Positions 24,755 to 37,992 of a stretch of 64,000 nucleotides of DNA are shown in pieces. The stretch lies in NCBI GenBank assembly GCA_023512835.1, contig CM042090.1, forward strand, positions 16,979,117 to 17,043,116, read 5' to 3'. The position numbers and the translations under genes are program-made. The stretch comes from Taxillus chinensis. Lineage: Eukaryota > Streptophyta > Magnoliopsida > Santalales > Loranthaceae. The notes under the pieces are model-generated. The model worked only from the letters and a program-made list of their open reading frames with translations. It was not told the origin of the DNA and did no database searches. Each line of letters begins with the position of its first letter. Within the stretch, counting starts at the first letter, position 1.

Positions 24755-27700
24755 ATGGCTTGTATCAAGAGTCACGGTCTGTGCCTGGCGGGCTCTGCTC
24801 CTCAGCTTCTTCGTCATAGTGGCATCGATTGCCCCAGAAGGTGATTTTTAGATTAATTTAAAATGATGTTACCGATTTGGTCTTACTTGTTTATGTGGGT
24901 CGTGCTTGGTGTTCGTATGTATGGACGGTGTTTGTTTGCCCCGTGTTTGAATCCATATTAAAATTGCATGTTTTTTCTTACTGTTTGCTTCTTCAAGCTA
25001 CCTTGTGTACGCTGAAACAGATTTTCAAATTGGGTTTTTGTTCATAAAATATGTTTCTGATTCATTACGTGGATCTTTGGAAGGTGCACTGATTTTCCCT
25101 CCGAAGCCACCAAAAAAACAAAATAATCCACCATAAACCCATCCGTGTAATTAGATTCAGTTGTAGGATATATAGCTGCAAATGAATGCTAAAAATGCTC
25201 TATATGCCCTTTGATTTATGGGTAAGAAGAGATTTGCACGATGTGATTTTTTTGCCGTCTGCTGCATTTTATAGGACCCAATATGAATCATCATGTGCTA
25301 TTTCTGTCAACTTTCCATTTTCAGGCAACAAACTAAGCCCTTATGTTTGATAGCTTATGCGTAAGAAACAAGTTCATTTTTAACCTGATCTGGTAGGTCA
25401 GCGTAATTGTCTTATTTTGTTTTTTACAGCGCAAAGGAAAAGATGTTATTTTATAGTATATTTTGTCTGGCCAAAAAAAAAAAAAAAAACTCGGAGACCA
25501 TACTACACCATAGCAAGCCTCTTGGCATGATTGAAGCTCAGGCATTTCATTAAGTTGAATACAGTACTTCCACAAATGATGCTCTTACATAGCACCTTAT
25601 TTGTATACTAGTAATTTTTATAATAAGATCAATCTCGTGGATTGTGCATTTGTCTGCTTAAATTGGCCATGATGTTTTCCTTCAAAAGTTATGTGCATTT
25701 TTGTGAGGCATAATTACTTGAATGTCCAGCATATATCTGGATGTGTATTAATTTGTTGCACATTTTTTTAGGCAGTAGTTATTTAGTTTTTTTTTTTAAT
25801 AAATTGTTTAAAAAATAAGACCTTAATGGCATATGTTAACTGTTTTTTTCCTTGTGAATATCATCATAATATCTTTAGATTGTTGGATTTTATTTTTGAG
25901 TTATTCGAACTTAGTGATATTGAAGTTTGGTCTTTTAGTGTCAATAGTGTTACACCATGTGGAAAACTACTGTGGGTTGGTGTTGGTGTGGGCTAGATAT
26001 CTTTATCACAGTTTTCTGCTGTAGCATAACGTGCTTATTGTTCTCATAAACTTATTGTTCTCATAAAATTATTTTCATTTATTATTATTTTATATAAGTT
26101 GCCTTCTGTTGAAGAAGGCACTATAGAGGGGAAGTCTTCTGTAGGACTTTAGTAATCTAGATGTTGGCCTGATTCATCAACTTAAAGGAGAAGAGAAATA
26201 CAGACAATTACATCTTATTTGGAAAATCCTTGGTGTTTCATCTCTATGTGGCATCGAGATGCAACTCTTTCTGTTCAGTTCTCTTTGAATTAATTTTGCA
26301 TGGTTTTGGTAGCATTTATAATCTAAATTATATAAAATTATGCGACTGATGCGATCTATTTCCAAATATTAGGAGCAGGATTGCTTTGCTTTTGAAACCC
26401 AATCATGTGCTACTTTTATTGTCTTGATGTTGTGTAAGGAAGCATGCTTTTCGGATCTCTGTAGACTGTAGCGCCCCAGTTTTGTGTTTTCTTTATTTTA
26501 TTTATGCCTTTTGGTGATAAGCACTTTTGCTTTATTTTTCAAGCATGTTTTTGACCTAGTTGTCTGAGTATTATTTACTTTCAGGACTTGTGTGAGTAAA
26601 GCTACCAAATTTGTTTGTATACCTATAACTTTAGTTAAAGCTTTATTGGGCTGCAGGCTTGCATGTATGCTACTTCTCCCCCCTCTTGCAAAAGCACTTT
26701 TATTGCTTGAATGGTTTCATTATGGTTCTTCACTAACTTTTCCTAACAGGAGAACTACAAAATGGAGGTCTCCACAGGCAGCAACAATCCCAAATTTCCA
26801 TCTTCCAATGCGTAGTCTTGAAGTTAAAAACAGGTGAGGGCTATAGGAATAGTCTCTCTTTTTATATAGTGTGGACTAAGATTTTTTTTCCTTTATGCTG
26901 TTCTTATGATCGTCATGAATGTTGTTTTGATTACCCTTGTGTGGGGGACCTTGTTAATTTCCTGTGCATTTGTAAGTCTGTCTAATTAAAATAACAATTT
27001 TGATGCCAAAGGAATTGGCGAATTTCTAATTTGGAACATATATTAAGATTTTGATAAATATGAGGCTAGATCTCATTCATTATTTAGGTGCATCATTCTT
27101 TTTAAAGAATGATATGAAACAATTCTAATGCCATTTCGAAAAGTGCTATCCTCTCCTACATGTACATCCTAAATCCCGAAGTCATTGCATTTTGTTTGGA
27201 ACCTCAAACATGTACGATTAAATGAACAGTTTAGACATAGTTTTTTTTAATTAAAATGCCCTATGTAATTATCTATCATTTTGCTTAAAGTATTGCCGAA
27301 TAGTTTACCTATGCTTGCATGAATTTATGTAGTGCTTGGGAAGATGGATATCTACTCGAAATGCAATATGTAAGATTGATTAACTGTACATAAATTAATA
27401 CTGACCAGATTACTGAATAAAACAATTTAAAAGCTTTCAAGCCGGGTGTTCATTTTCTTCAGAAATGCACGAACTGTATGAACCTTATAATGCACGGTTC
27501 ATGGGCTTTTTGCAACAATGGTAGTGTTGAGAATTTGCAGGCCAAACTTATCTGCATTTCCAACTCCGTGTTTTCTTATGCTCTTCTTATGTTTGCAGGA
27601 CATGTGTGGATGATATAAAGTTTCTTAGATTAATAACAGCAATCAAGACCCCGTATCTACCTGATGGCAGATTTGATCTCGAGGCTTATGATACTTTGGT

Positions 27701-28526
27701 GAACCTGCAGATTGTAAACGGAGCTGAAGGTGTGGTTGTGGGTGGCACAACTGGCGAAGGCCACTTGATGAGCTGGGATGAACACATAATGCTTATTGGC
27801 CACACAGTTAACTGTTTCGGTGGATCAATAAAGGTGATTGGAAACACTGGAAGCAATTCAACTAGGGAAGCAATCCATGCTACTGAACAGGGTTTTGCTG
27901 TTGGAATGCATGCTGGTCTTCACATCAACCCATACTACGGGAAAACCTCTCTAAAAGGCTTGGTTTTTCACTTTGACAGTGTGCTATCAATGGGCCCTGC
28001 CATCATATACAATGTACCGTCCCGAACAGGTCAAGATATCCCCCCTCAAGTCATTCAAGCCATTGCTCAAAACACTAACATGGCTGGTGTTAAGGAATGC
28101 ATGGGAAATGATCGAGTAAAGCAATATACAGATAATGGTCTTGTGGTTTGGAGTGGCAATGATGATGAATGCCATGATGCCAGGTGGGATTATGGAGCAA
28201 CCGGAGTAGTATCTGTTGTGAGTAATTTGGTTCCGGGGTTGATGCGGGATCTCATGTTTAAAGGGGAGAACCCTTCTCTCAGGTTGAAACTGATGCCGCT
28301 AGTTAAGTGGCTCTTTGAGGAGCCCAACCCCATCGGATTGAACACTGCTCTTGCCCAACTTGGAGTTGTGAGGCCAGTTTTTCGATTGCCCTATGTGCCT
28401 CTCCCTCAGGCAAAGAGGGTCGAATTTGCGGATATAGTGAAGGAGATTGGTAGAGAGAATTTTGTAGGAGAAAAGGATGTTCAAGTTCTTGAAGATGATG
28501 ATTTCATCATGGTGGGTCGGTATTAG
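24755..28526 (+). CDS. DHDPS: 4-hydroxy-tetrahydrodipicolinate synthase (DHDPS), plastid
   Basis: Three exons, 24755-24840, 26750-26833 and 27599-28526, give 365 aa, the same length as Arabidopsis DHDPS. The enzyme condenses pyruvate with aspartate semialdehyde, the first committed and lysine-inhibited step of lysine synthesis in plastids. Residues 1 to about 55 form a basic Ser/Arg transit peptide, followed by the family signature [17 protein letters not shown]. The (beta/alpha)8 domain has GGTTGEG with the paired threonines at 107-108, NPYYGKTS, catalytic Tyr194 in IIYNVPSRT, Arg199, Schiff-base Lys222 in AGVKECMGN, and the C-terminus [10 protein letters not shown]. The Trp in MSWDEH, whose change gives lysine insensitivity in Arabidopsis, is intact, so feedback control is expected. 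The ATG was chosen because exon 1 joins in phase to the conserved RRTTKW start of exon 2. Confidence 0.95.
24841..26749. other. DHDPS intron 1
   Basis: A long phase-2 intron (1.9 kb) with a poly-A run near 25473-25489. No coding or mobile-element signal was recognised. Confidence 0.6.
26834..27598. other. DHDPS intron 2
   Basis: A phase-2 intron splitting an Arg codon (AG/G) between the MRSLEVKN segment and the catalytic domain. Nothing else was recognised. Confidence 0.65.
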
Positions 28527-28959
28527 GGTGCGTGTTGATCGACAGTGCGGTTTTGATATTTGAGTTTTCTAGAACAGAAGATAAATAGTTTTCTAGTGTT
28601 GGAACAATCTATTGTTCAAGGTAAAACTGAAGGTGTGCATGCCCTTTTGTGTTCTATCTTCATAGGGCAGTTGCTTGCTTCCGAAGTTATTGGTTTAAAC
28701 GTTGTTGTTCATGGATTGCAGTGGCCACCTTGGATCCCCAAAAGTTGCAACGTATTAAAATTTATCCTGTTTATCAAAATCTGAACGCTTCATTTCTGTT
28801 AGAAGGTTCTAAATATAAGTCATCCAGGTAGGGCGGCTATTCTTGTGCCCAGACTAGTGGGAGCGATGATGAAAGCGTCACTGGCGAATGAATAGTTTGA
28901 AGTTTGGGACTTAAATCAATCGCCATTTTTTCCCAATTCTATACTTTTTACATTGCGTT

Positions 28960-29815
28960 TGCATCAATTTTTTGAGCTTTTCAAACTACCATCTCACTAT
29001 TATATTACTATAAACCACATTAAATCAATTAACATTAATCTTAATATTGTGTGATTGGTTATATAAATTAAAATAGTACAAAGTTATATTAATATAATAT
29101 TTTTTCTTTTAAATATTCTTATTAGTTATTGATTTTTCTTATGACTTTAGTAATTTTATAATATTTGTTATTATTTTCATTCAAGTTATATTTTATTTAT
29201 TTTATTTTTTTATCTCGTTCAATATTAATCTTATTCACTCTCAAATGCATTTATTAGCCTATGTCTTAAATAGTCAAACTAACATAAATGATCTTATTTT
29301 CAATTTAAGCTACTTAAATGATGTGATAAATATCTTCATTTCTAATTTTTTCCATCATAGTTTTATCATACATTCATTTTAACATTCACTTATTAGCAAC
29401 ACTAAACTTTTATGTATTGTTACTTGTTAGCTCAATATTCTATTTTATATAACAAAGTAGCTCTAACAGCCGTCTGATATATTGCAGTCACACAAAGCTT
29501 ACATCGCACTTTTTCACTTAAGCTACTCGCTTTAATCTTATGATTGATATCACTATTAATTTTTTTCATTTTATTGGATTATTGACTTTAGGTACTTAAA
29601 ATATTTTATGGCTGGTATTTGTTGGTCATCTAGTGTAATAATACTTTGCTTGTTTTTTTTTATTTTCTAAATTTACACTTCATATATTTAGTCTTTAATT
29701 TGCTTAATCTAAATTCTCGATCTTCTAGAGTTTGTCTCTATAACTCTAATTTTTTGTTATTCTCTTCTTTGGTTTTATTGATCAAAATAATATTGTTAGC
29801 AAATAACATATATGT
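28960..29815 (-). mobile_element. Degenerate LINE reverse transcriptase fragment, minus strand
   Basis: Reading the minus strand from 29815 gives MLFANNIILINKTKEENNKK, then FRLSKLKTKYMKCKF. The same succession follows as in the remnant at 10250-10990, including the block that aligns with LRWMCDMTR. Many stops interrupt it. Only the part from the YADD-equivalent motif to the 3' end is recognisable, so the element is 5'-truncated or eroded. It lies just downstream of DHDPS. Confidence 0.7.
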
Positions 29816-30619
29816 CACGTGTCTAGATTTTATGAGAGCTAAAACTAGGTTAGTGACTCTCTATATATGTACACCCAAAAGATCAATAAGTTGATGATTA
29901 ACACTAATATATACTATATAGTGGGTGATGTTCTGAACTGCACAATTTTACATCAAGAGTATTCTTATATGCTTTGAATAAAATAAAATTGAATAAATCT
30001 ATAAACATATCACATTTAAAAGTATAAAATCAATACACTTCAAATCAAACCACATGTGCCAAGTCAATACAACTGTCACATACTTATTTCCAGGAAATAG
30101 TAATTGAAATATATCAATTTATGTAATAAAGAAATTAGAGAGGGTCCACCTTATATCAAGTGGAAGTTTGGTCCACTTAGTTATAACGCCGATAGCTACC
30201 ACTTGTTAGGACTGGAAAAGATATATTAACATAATAAGGTGAGCACGAGTGCCTACTAGTTAACTTTTAACTCTACACCACCCTATGATTATACCAAAAC
30301 TAAGAATGACAACATGTTCAATCTATGCATATGCTAATTTAGTGCTCTAGATTATCACACAAACAAACACATCATAATAAACAACATAAACAATGCCAGG
30401 ATGTCAATCATTTCATATTATACCCTATATAGCTGTTCATCCTCCAAGAGCCAACATGGAAACATAGGTATCTCTTAACTAGCCATATATGGAAACGAGA
30501 ATGTAACTCTCTATTGGTTAACCATATATAAGAATGTGATTGTCTTGTAAATCTCTAGAACTTAATAATATATCACAAACGAACCAGGTCCACACACGTT
30601 ACAAGAACCCATAAGTACC

Positions 30620-31340
30620 ATAACAATTAAAATCTCATGATAAAATTTTTAGATATCTTCCTGAAAAGTTCCATGTTAAGGTGGTTACTCTAAAGACCTT
30701 GGACTGGATCAATACCTTGATGAGCACTATGTTAGTCACACAACCTATGAGCAACAATATCGTAAAGAAGAAAAAAATTCACAAGGAGGGAGAAGATTGT
30801 TGCTTTCAAAGCATATTTAATAATCATAAGGAAATTTAGAAAGAAGAAGATGATGTTGAGGAGAAAAAAGATTATTCTCAAAATTATTAAGTAGAATCTA
30901 ATCTAGTTATGCTCATTAAAGGGTTGAAAAAGTTCTTCAAAAGCAAGGTGAAGAAGACTTTCCAGTAAGTCTAACGACGAGGAACCAACATGTTTCCACT
31001 GTGGCAAAACTAGACATTTTGCGGCTAACTATTTCTCAAAACAAAATTAGGAGAAGGTAGCAAAAAAAAAAAAAAAAGACTACAGTTCCACTCAAAAAGA
31101 GTCTCAAGAGAGCTATGTTTGCTAACAAGTTCGATAATGACTCAAAAGAAGTAAGGGAGTTATCTAATGATAGACAAAGGCAAGCACACAAAGATAGAAT
31201 AAAGGTTCTTTTAACTTTTATAAGACTATTGCAACAGTTGCTGAGATTTACTTTCTCCCATTTTTTATTGCGTGTTGTAGAGCATTATCAATTTTATTTT
31301 CTTATAATCACTTTGTTGTTAAGGACTTTGTAGTTATGAT
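30620..31340 (+). mobile_element. Degenerate Ty1/copia gag fragment
   Basis: Broken frames give LPEKFHVKVVTLKTLDWINT (about 30655-30715), an acidic KEEDDVEEKKDY stretch (about 30840-30880), LKKFFKSKVKKTFQ (about 30925-30965) and a zinc-knuckle relic CFHCGKTRHFAANY (about 30990-31030), in which the last Cys of CX2CX4HX4C has become Tyr. This is the domain order of plant copia gag polyproteins. No LTRs or pol domains were recognised nearby. Confidence 0.65.
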
Positions 31341-31865
31341 GGAGTCTCCTATCGAAAGTGTTGTTCATTGTAGTTTGGTTTTTTTTTTCATTGTAGTTTG
31401 ATGAATAAAGTGTTGTTCATTGTAGTTTGATTATGAGCTAAAACAACTGAGTTTTAAGTGAACTCATAATACTGTTTGTGTATTGAATATTTAATGAAAC
31501 CTTTCACGTGTTGTGAATGACAGTAGAACATAAAGTGTTCACTCTAAATCATTATAAAACCGAGACTTATAATGTGTAGTTAATTTTTGCATATTTTATT
31601 TATATTTTATCTGTCAGTCCCTCTCTAGCTTACTTTTAGGGACCTATATAATATAAACAAATAACGTGTTGTGTTGGGATAATTTTTATTCTTTTTTTAA
31701 ATTTAAAAGATATATATATGTATTAAAAAGATCATTCAAATGTGGTGAAGTATTAAAAAATTTACATTATACGTATCATTAAATTTTTTTCTCATTACAT
31801 TGTATTTATGTATATGTTTTTATAAATTAAATATACAATATATTATTTGAAGTTTCTAATTTGAA

Positions 31866-31891
31866 ATATATATATATATATATATATATAT
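31866..31891. repeat. (AT)n microsatellite
   Basis: AT dinucleotide run in AT-rich intergenic DNA between the gag relic and ZPR. Confidence 0.9.
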
Positions 31892-32867
31892 TGACAAAAG
31901 ATTAACATCAAACATAATGTTAAATGACTAATAAGTATAAATTTTAATAATAAATTGGATTAAAAGGATAATTTCCGTATGATTTTTAATTTTTTTAAAA
32001 TAATTTTAGATAATTTAAAACTATAATATAGTAATATATATATATTGGTGTGCTTATATTTTATTCTGGTATTATTTCATATTAAATGACGGAAAAAATA
32101 TTTGGGTAACTGTGGGAAATGATTAATGATTAAAAATACCTAATAAAAAGTGGACCACTATTCAACGAAGTTTAAATGGACCACTATTCATCAATTCATT
32201 TCCCTGTGGTACTCTCCTGAACAGTTGAATCTAATAACTAACAACGAAGTTTAAATGCGGGGATTGACAAATGGAAGTTTAATCCCAGTGGATACTTACT
32301 CAGCTTTCAGGTTTGGGTCGGGTCTAAATATTTACCCGATACCCGTTTTTTTTTTTTTTTTTTATTCTTTTTGCTCCCTTTTCCGGCTACCAGTAATAAA
32401 TATGTCAAATATGATGAGATTTGAACAACTCGGTGAATGGTCACCGCATGTCTGTAGCCTATCGTATATTCGTATTATAGGCGGCTCACATGCAGGATCT
32501 TTCATTCATTTTTTTCCTTAAAATAAATATTTATTATTAAATTTGTTTTTTAAAAAACAAAAACAGAAATCTTTAAGGTTATTAGTGCTATATATAAAAT
32601 TTCTAGATTTTTGAATCAGAATTAATTCAAAGTAAATGCCTTTCTAATTATAATAACTAAATAAAAAAACGCAGTACATAGCTAACCAAAAAAATGCTTA
32701 TTTAATTTATACCAAAAAAAAAAAAGCAAAGAAAAAAATAGGAAAAAAAAGAGAGGGAAAAGGGGAGGAGACATGATGACATATCCTTGGAACCAAAGAT
32801 CAAGAGAAGGGACGCTTCCACCCCCCCTTGGACTTGGTCATACACTAATCTGATGTATTAGAAATTG
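31892..32867. other. AT-rich intergenic DNA and ZPR 3' flank
   Basis: No coding signal. It includes a 20-base T run near 32347-32365 and A-rich stretches at 32710-32770. The ZPR 3' UTR should occupy the last one to three hundred bases. Confidence 0.5.
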
Positions 32868-33282
32868 CTATTGTTGTTGAGCTGTTGAAGCTGGCGCTGG
32901 GGATGATGGGAGATTCTTTTGGAGCTGAGAAAAAAGGTTTTGGTTCTCTTGTTGGAGGATCAGAGCTCTCTGCCTCAGCTTCTCATTTGCTTCCATGATG
33001 CTTCTGTTCTCCATCATTAGCTTCATGTTCCTGATTTCCATCTCTGTCTTCATCCTAATTATCCTCTCCTCCACTTTCCTCCAATTGGGTCTCCTCCTGT
33101 TGCATTCATCTTACAAATCATTAATCCAAGAAAACCAGTAAGGGAAAGAAGAAAGCATCACGGACGGGAATTAGCTAGAGAGGGGTAGAGCACCTGTTTA
33201 GTCGGTGGATTTGTGCGTTTTTGGGTCTCTTGAATGACTCTCTGGGAAGAATAGTAATAATTTCTGAAGACTTAGAACGCAT
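32868..33282 (-). CDS. ZPR1: LITTLE ZIPPER (ZPR) protein
   Basis: Two exons, 33282-33194 and 33096-32868, joined in phase through an Arg codon, give 105 aa. A basic N-terminal part (residues about 17-45, with FKRPKN and RRRPNWRKVEERI) precedes a perfect heptad zipper with Leu56, Ile63, Leu70, Leu77 and Leu84 inside MENRSIMEANEKLRQRALIL. The tail is Ser/Pro/Ala/Gln-rich. LITTLE ZIPPERs resemble the zipper of class III HD-ZIP factors and sequester them as inactive heterodimers, giving negative feedback in meristem and leaf polarity. The length and N-terminal extension fit the ZPR1/ZPR2 branch rather than the about 70-aa ZPR3/ZPR4. Neighbouring DHDPS and FHA genes support ZPR1/ZPR2. Confidence 0.88.
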
Positions 33283-33381
33283 CCTGCTTCTTTACTTTAC
33301 TTCTGTGTGAGGGAGAGGGATAGAGGGAGAGTGGGGAACGGATGAGAAAAGATAAGGAAAAAAAAGAAAAGAAGTGGTGGT

Positions 33382-33388
33382 TTATATA
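33382..33388 (-). promoter_or_regulatory. TATA box of ZPR
   Basis: TATATAA on the minus strand lies 100 bases upstream of the ZPR start codon, followed by a pyrimidine-rich leader. This spacing implies a leader of about 65-75 bases. Confidence 0.6.
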
Positions 33389-33579
33389 GGCAAGGGGTTG
33401 ATAGGAGAGAGAGGGGGAAGGGGTTAAATTAAAAGAAGGGTGAAAGGAAGGAACAAATAGAAGGCAAAACAAATTTAAGAAAGATGGGTATTCTGGAATG
33501 TGATTGAGATATAATTTATTACAGTGGAAACTGGGTGACAAAAAAGTTGAGTTCACATAGCTGTGTGTGTGACTGCACT

Positions 33580-33586
<7 letters not shown>

Positions 33587-33624
<38 letters not shown>
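33587..33624 (+). repeat. (GA)19 microsatellite in ZPR promoter
   Basis: Uninterrupted GA run about 200 bases upstream of the ZPR TATA box. GA/CT repeats in plant promoters can be bound by BPC GAGA-binding proteins; a role here is inference. Confidence 0.9.
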
Positions 33625-33628
<4 letters not shown>

Positions 33629-33655
33629 TTTTGGTAGCAATGATGGCGCGGGAAG

Positions 33656-33667
33656 AATCATGATTAC
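33656..33667 (-). promoter_or_regulatory. Candidate HD-ZIP III site upstream of ZPR
   Basis: The minus strand reads GTAATCATGATT, containing overlapping ATCAT and ATGAT cores like the class III HD-ZIP core AT(G/C)AT. ZPR genes are known direct HD-ZIP III targets, so the position, about 270 bases upstream of the TATA box, is plausible. A 12-base AT-rich match can occur by chance. Confidence 0.3.
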
Positions 33668-36600
33668 AAAAGCCAGCAGGCAATAAGAAGGCAGCCATCT
33701 CCGTCAACAAACAAGAACCATCATCATAAATTCATCAAGACCTTCCTTCTTTTTATTTTATTTTAAAAAATAATTTTGGCGTTTTTTGATTGCTCCTCTG
33801 TATTTGGGTGGGTGTGGACCGTGTGGTGTGGGGTGTCATTGATGAGACGGTAGATTGTTGAAAGACGCTATATCCATAAATTACTCAAAACTTTTAGACA
33901 CAAACATATCCTTTGCCCTTTGGAAGGAAAGTTGTCTACTCCATGTCATAATTCATAATTCACAATTCACACACCTAATAGCCCATAGATATTAGATAAA
34001 ATTTCCCAGGGAAAAGTATATATTTATGCTGTTATATTCCTATGTTAAAACTATTTATTAATTCAGGTCAAAAAATATAAATAGGGGTGTGCCGGAGTCA
34101 AATTTTGTTTTAAAGAGATCTCAAATAAATAAATAAATAATAATATCTAAAAATAACTACAATTCATTAGACATATATAATATAATGGCAATAAATCCAT
34201 ACAAATATGACATTACAAATGTGTGATGATTTGAAACACAAATATTATAGTGCCAAAATTTATCAAAACTATAAATTATCTAAATTTCAAAGTTAAATGA
34301 ACATTTAGCTTGTGATAAATTGTGATTTCTTTTTGAAAAGAGTTAGCAATTTTTTGTTAGGACAAAAAGGATGTCAACTTTTAAAAAAAACCTTACAAAA
34401 AGACAACCACAAAAGAAGAGATAGATCTGAAAATAATAAGAAGGCTTGAAGTGATAAATGGTGAAATTAAAAAAATTAATATCTACACTTTGAAATTCTT
34501 AAATTTGAAATAGACAATAATAACTTTTATATATATATATATATTCATAAGGTTTTAAAGTTTTTTTTAAAAATAAAATGACTAAAGCATTAGCATTAGC
34601 AAGGACAAACATAATTTTACTTTTATTTTAAATATGAGTTTGAGCCATAATAGGTTCTGCTTTTTAAACAACAAAATCACATACAACTAAGCGCAAGACA
34701 CATAATTTTACTTGGGCTTTGGTTTCTGCCATGGCAACTCCCCCCACTACGAACTACGAAGAGCTTAGGGTTAGGGACCCCTATTAATTATGTAAAATTA
34801 ATATATTATTATTACGGCATATCGGTCATATCATCCGGCCATGTGAAAGGCAACAAAATAGTGGTGGTGATGATGGTAGGAGGCAAATGAATCAAAAAGG
34901 TTCTTTTATTATTTATTATTTTTTAAAAACAAATTCCTGATTTTTGGGTATTTAATTATAAATGAGTAAATAAATTTAAAATAAGAAACGAAAGTCAAAT
35001 GAGCTATCGCTCGACGGCATCATTGGGCTACATACTACATTGGGTTTATCAAAGCGATTTAGTTAGATACATTGCAAGCTTATTAACGCTTGGGGATTAT
35101 TACTAATGATAAGGTGTCCCTCAATTTACACATGTCGCTGTCGGCCTTGCGTATGTTACCAGTAGGTATAATATACCCAGACATAGGTATGTATGATGTA
35201 TCCTAGGTACCTATATTTATTTATTTCGAGAGCCATTGGTATTTGGGAGGTAGGCTGAAGATAATTAAACAAAGAATTATTTCTAATAGTTTAACTATTT
35301 AATACTATTTTCATTTCATTTGAATAGTAAACGCTGACTTAAAATTTATGTGCTGAATTTTGCTAGAATTTGATGATAACTGTGCCCACTTGTTAAATAT
35401 CATTTTTAATGTTTGAACATGACTTTCAATTTTTCAATTTTAGGGAAATTATAGGATTTTGTTTTAAAATTATAATGTATTGTTTTATAATTTAATCATA
35501 AATACTAATATATGAGATAATAAATTAATTTAAAATCTTGTAGTGATAAAAACTATTACAATATCAAAATTAAAAAGCTTTTATCAAATATAAAACAATA
35601 TCATCTTAGTTAATATAATTTGTTGAGTGATAACATAACTATTACTTTCGTTATTTATATAATGATTTAATATGTCATTTTAGGTAGTACTAGCATATTA
35701 CTTGGCATAAAAATGTTATGTGTAATTAGCTCGTAGCATCACTATGAAACTGTAGTTGATGTAAACGATTGAGATTTTTTTTTCTCTTATTTTTAATTAA
35801 TGATCTAATATATTACTAGACCGTCACAATTATTCACCGGTTACGTAACTCTAGTGATATATAGTATTACTAACATATCATTTATCATTCTTAATATACA
35901 TATAATATTAAATTATTTATAAAAAAGTGAATTAATATTCACACATAAATGCCTACAAATTCCTTCCTAACAACATAAAATAAAAATAAAAAATTAACAA
36001 AGTTGGCTATGGCAGAATTGTGAGTATAGTTTTTAGCCACAAAATTATGATGAGTTAATAAAACATGTTTAGACATCTTTTAACCCTATACATTTTCATT
36101 GACCTCAATGCGTAATTGGATAATGCATTTGTTGTATTGAAATGCCCTAAAAAACAACAAATACCTCATAACCATTTATCATTATTTGTTGTTTAGTAGA
36201 AAAAGGTATATGAATGAAAAATGTACTAAAAAAGTAATTAACTAATTTGTTTGATTAGAAGAGTAAACAGGTAACTAAAACTCAATGAACAATATTCTAG
36301 ATTAAGGATATAAAATATTGAATAATTTTCATGATCATGCTTAATGATTGACAAAAATTATGATAGCTTAATGTTAAACTTATTACTTGTCTATTTACTG
36401 TGGTCTTAATGCATATCTTTGAAAATTTAATTTTAGTAGCTTTGGTGTTTATAAGATGTTTAATATTAATGCAAATAAAAATTGTTAGGTTCCTAAGTGA
36501 TGGGCTAAGGGCGGTTATACTAGAAATTTAAACTTAAATGCGAAAATATGCACAATAATAAGCAATGCACACATAGATTTATAATGGTTCGAAGACTCTT

Positions 36601-37772
36601 TGTTCTATTATACTTTCTTTCATAATTTATGAATGTCTACTAAATTGTTATGTAAACACATAATAAACTATTCAATTTTAATAAATACACTAAACTTAAC
36701 AATGTCCCATCCTTAGGATTTGGACTCTTAGTCCTACTCAATTTCTATCACTTGGAATGATAGATCTTTTTCTCTATTTAAGTCTTATTTAAATTGAATA
36801 TAAGAAAATTGATTGTTACAAGAACTTGTTGGTCATACATCATCTAAACTTCATTATTTTGGTGCAAATACCTTTTTAGATATCTTGTAAGAAAATTGAT
36901 TGTTACAAGGACACACAAGTAGTTGAATTTTAAAAGTTGTTATGTGAAAAACTTTTACTCTTATATACATAGATATATTATAAATAGTACTAAATTATTT
37001 TTGAAATTATTTGATTGTGGTAATCAGGTAAGTTGTTGGCCATTTCTTACCATCAAAGTTGTTTAATGTTTGGAACTCATACTACATTGGTTTCTTGGTC
37101 AACAAATGATGAAAATTGAAAAATAAATAAAATGAAAAAAATTAAACTAGGTAAATATGCCAAAATGATTTTAGTGTTATTAAACTAATGGACAAAAATG
37201 GAATCCTAACAATGTGAAATGTGTAACTTTTGTTCACTTTTTTATTGCGTGTTACAAAATTTTAAAGTCATTAACTTTAATGGGTCATTAGCTATATTGT
37301 CATCCTTTCTCATCATACCTCTTACCCACTTTACATTTTCTTTGAAAAATTAAAATTCAACAAATTCAATAAATTATTAAATGAGCGTGTTTAATGCCTT
37401 CAAAACTTAAGTCAGCATTTGATTGCTTAGGGCCATTAGGCTCATGATCGTCTGCAAGATTGTATAGCTTAATTTCTTCAACTTAATTACACATTACAAC
37501 CTATTTGATTTTTATTGGGTTGAACGCATCAAATAATATTTGATGTTGGATCAGACCGAACTTGGGGGCTCGTAGGAAGTGAATAGACAGCGACTTAGTT
37601 GGGGGTGATAAGGGAGTCAATGTTGTTAGGTTTTTCGTTTGTCTCATCTTCCAAGTGTAATTGAGTACCTTAAACCAAGCGATCTCAAGTCTCATCTCAT
37701 ATATTTGGAATATGAAACCCCAGTTTGGCTCCTTCTTCCTTTCCATCATCACAAACACTCCACCACCCCCCT

Positions 37773-37778
<6 letters not shown>

Positions 37779-37854
<76 letters not shown>
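37779..37854 (+). repeat. (CT)38 microsatellite
   Basis: Uninterrupted CT run of about 76 bases, preceded by a C-rich and CTCC-rich segment (37760-37778). Confidence 0.95.
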
Positions 37855-37859
<5 letters not shown>

Positions 37860-37988
37860 GGAATATTTGAATTTACCCATCACACTAGATGCGATCATGC
37901 GTGATGAAAAATAGTGATAGGTGCAAATTGTCCAACTTGGACTGAGTCATTCACGTGCTCCCTACTCATGGCTGCTTGGACTATTAAT

Positions 37989-37992
<4 letters not shown>

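Noticed and set aside
33272..33661. Long minus-strand frame covering the ZPR start, with a Ser-Leu repeat.
   Set aside because: It begins upstream of the TATA box, arises from the GA microsatellite and is in another frame than ZPR.
37639..37914. Frame encoding a long Ser-Leu repeat.
   Set aside because: Simply the translation of the CT microsatellite.
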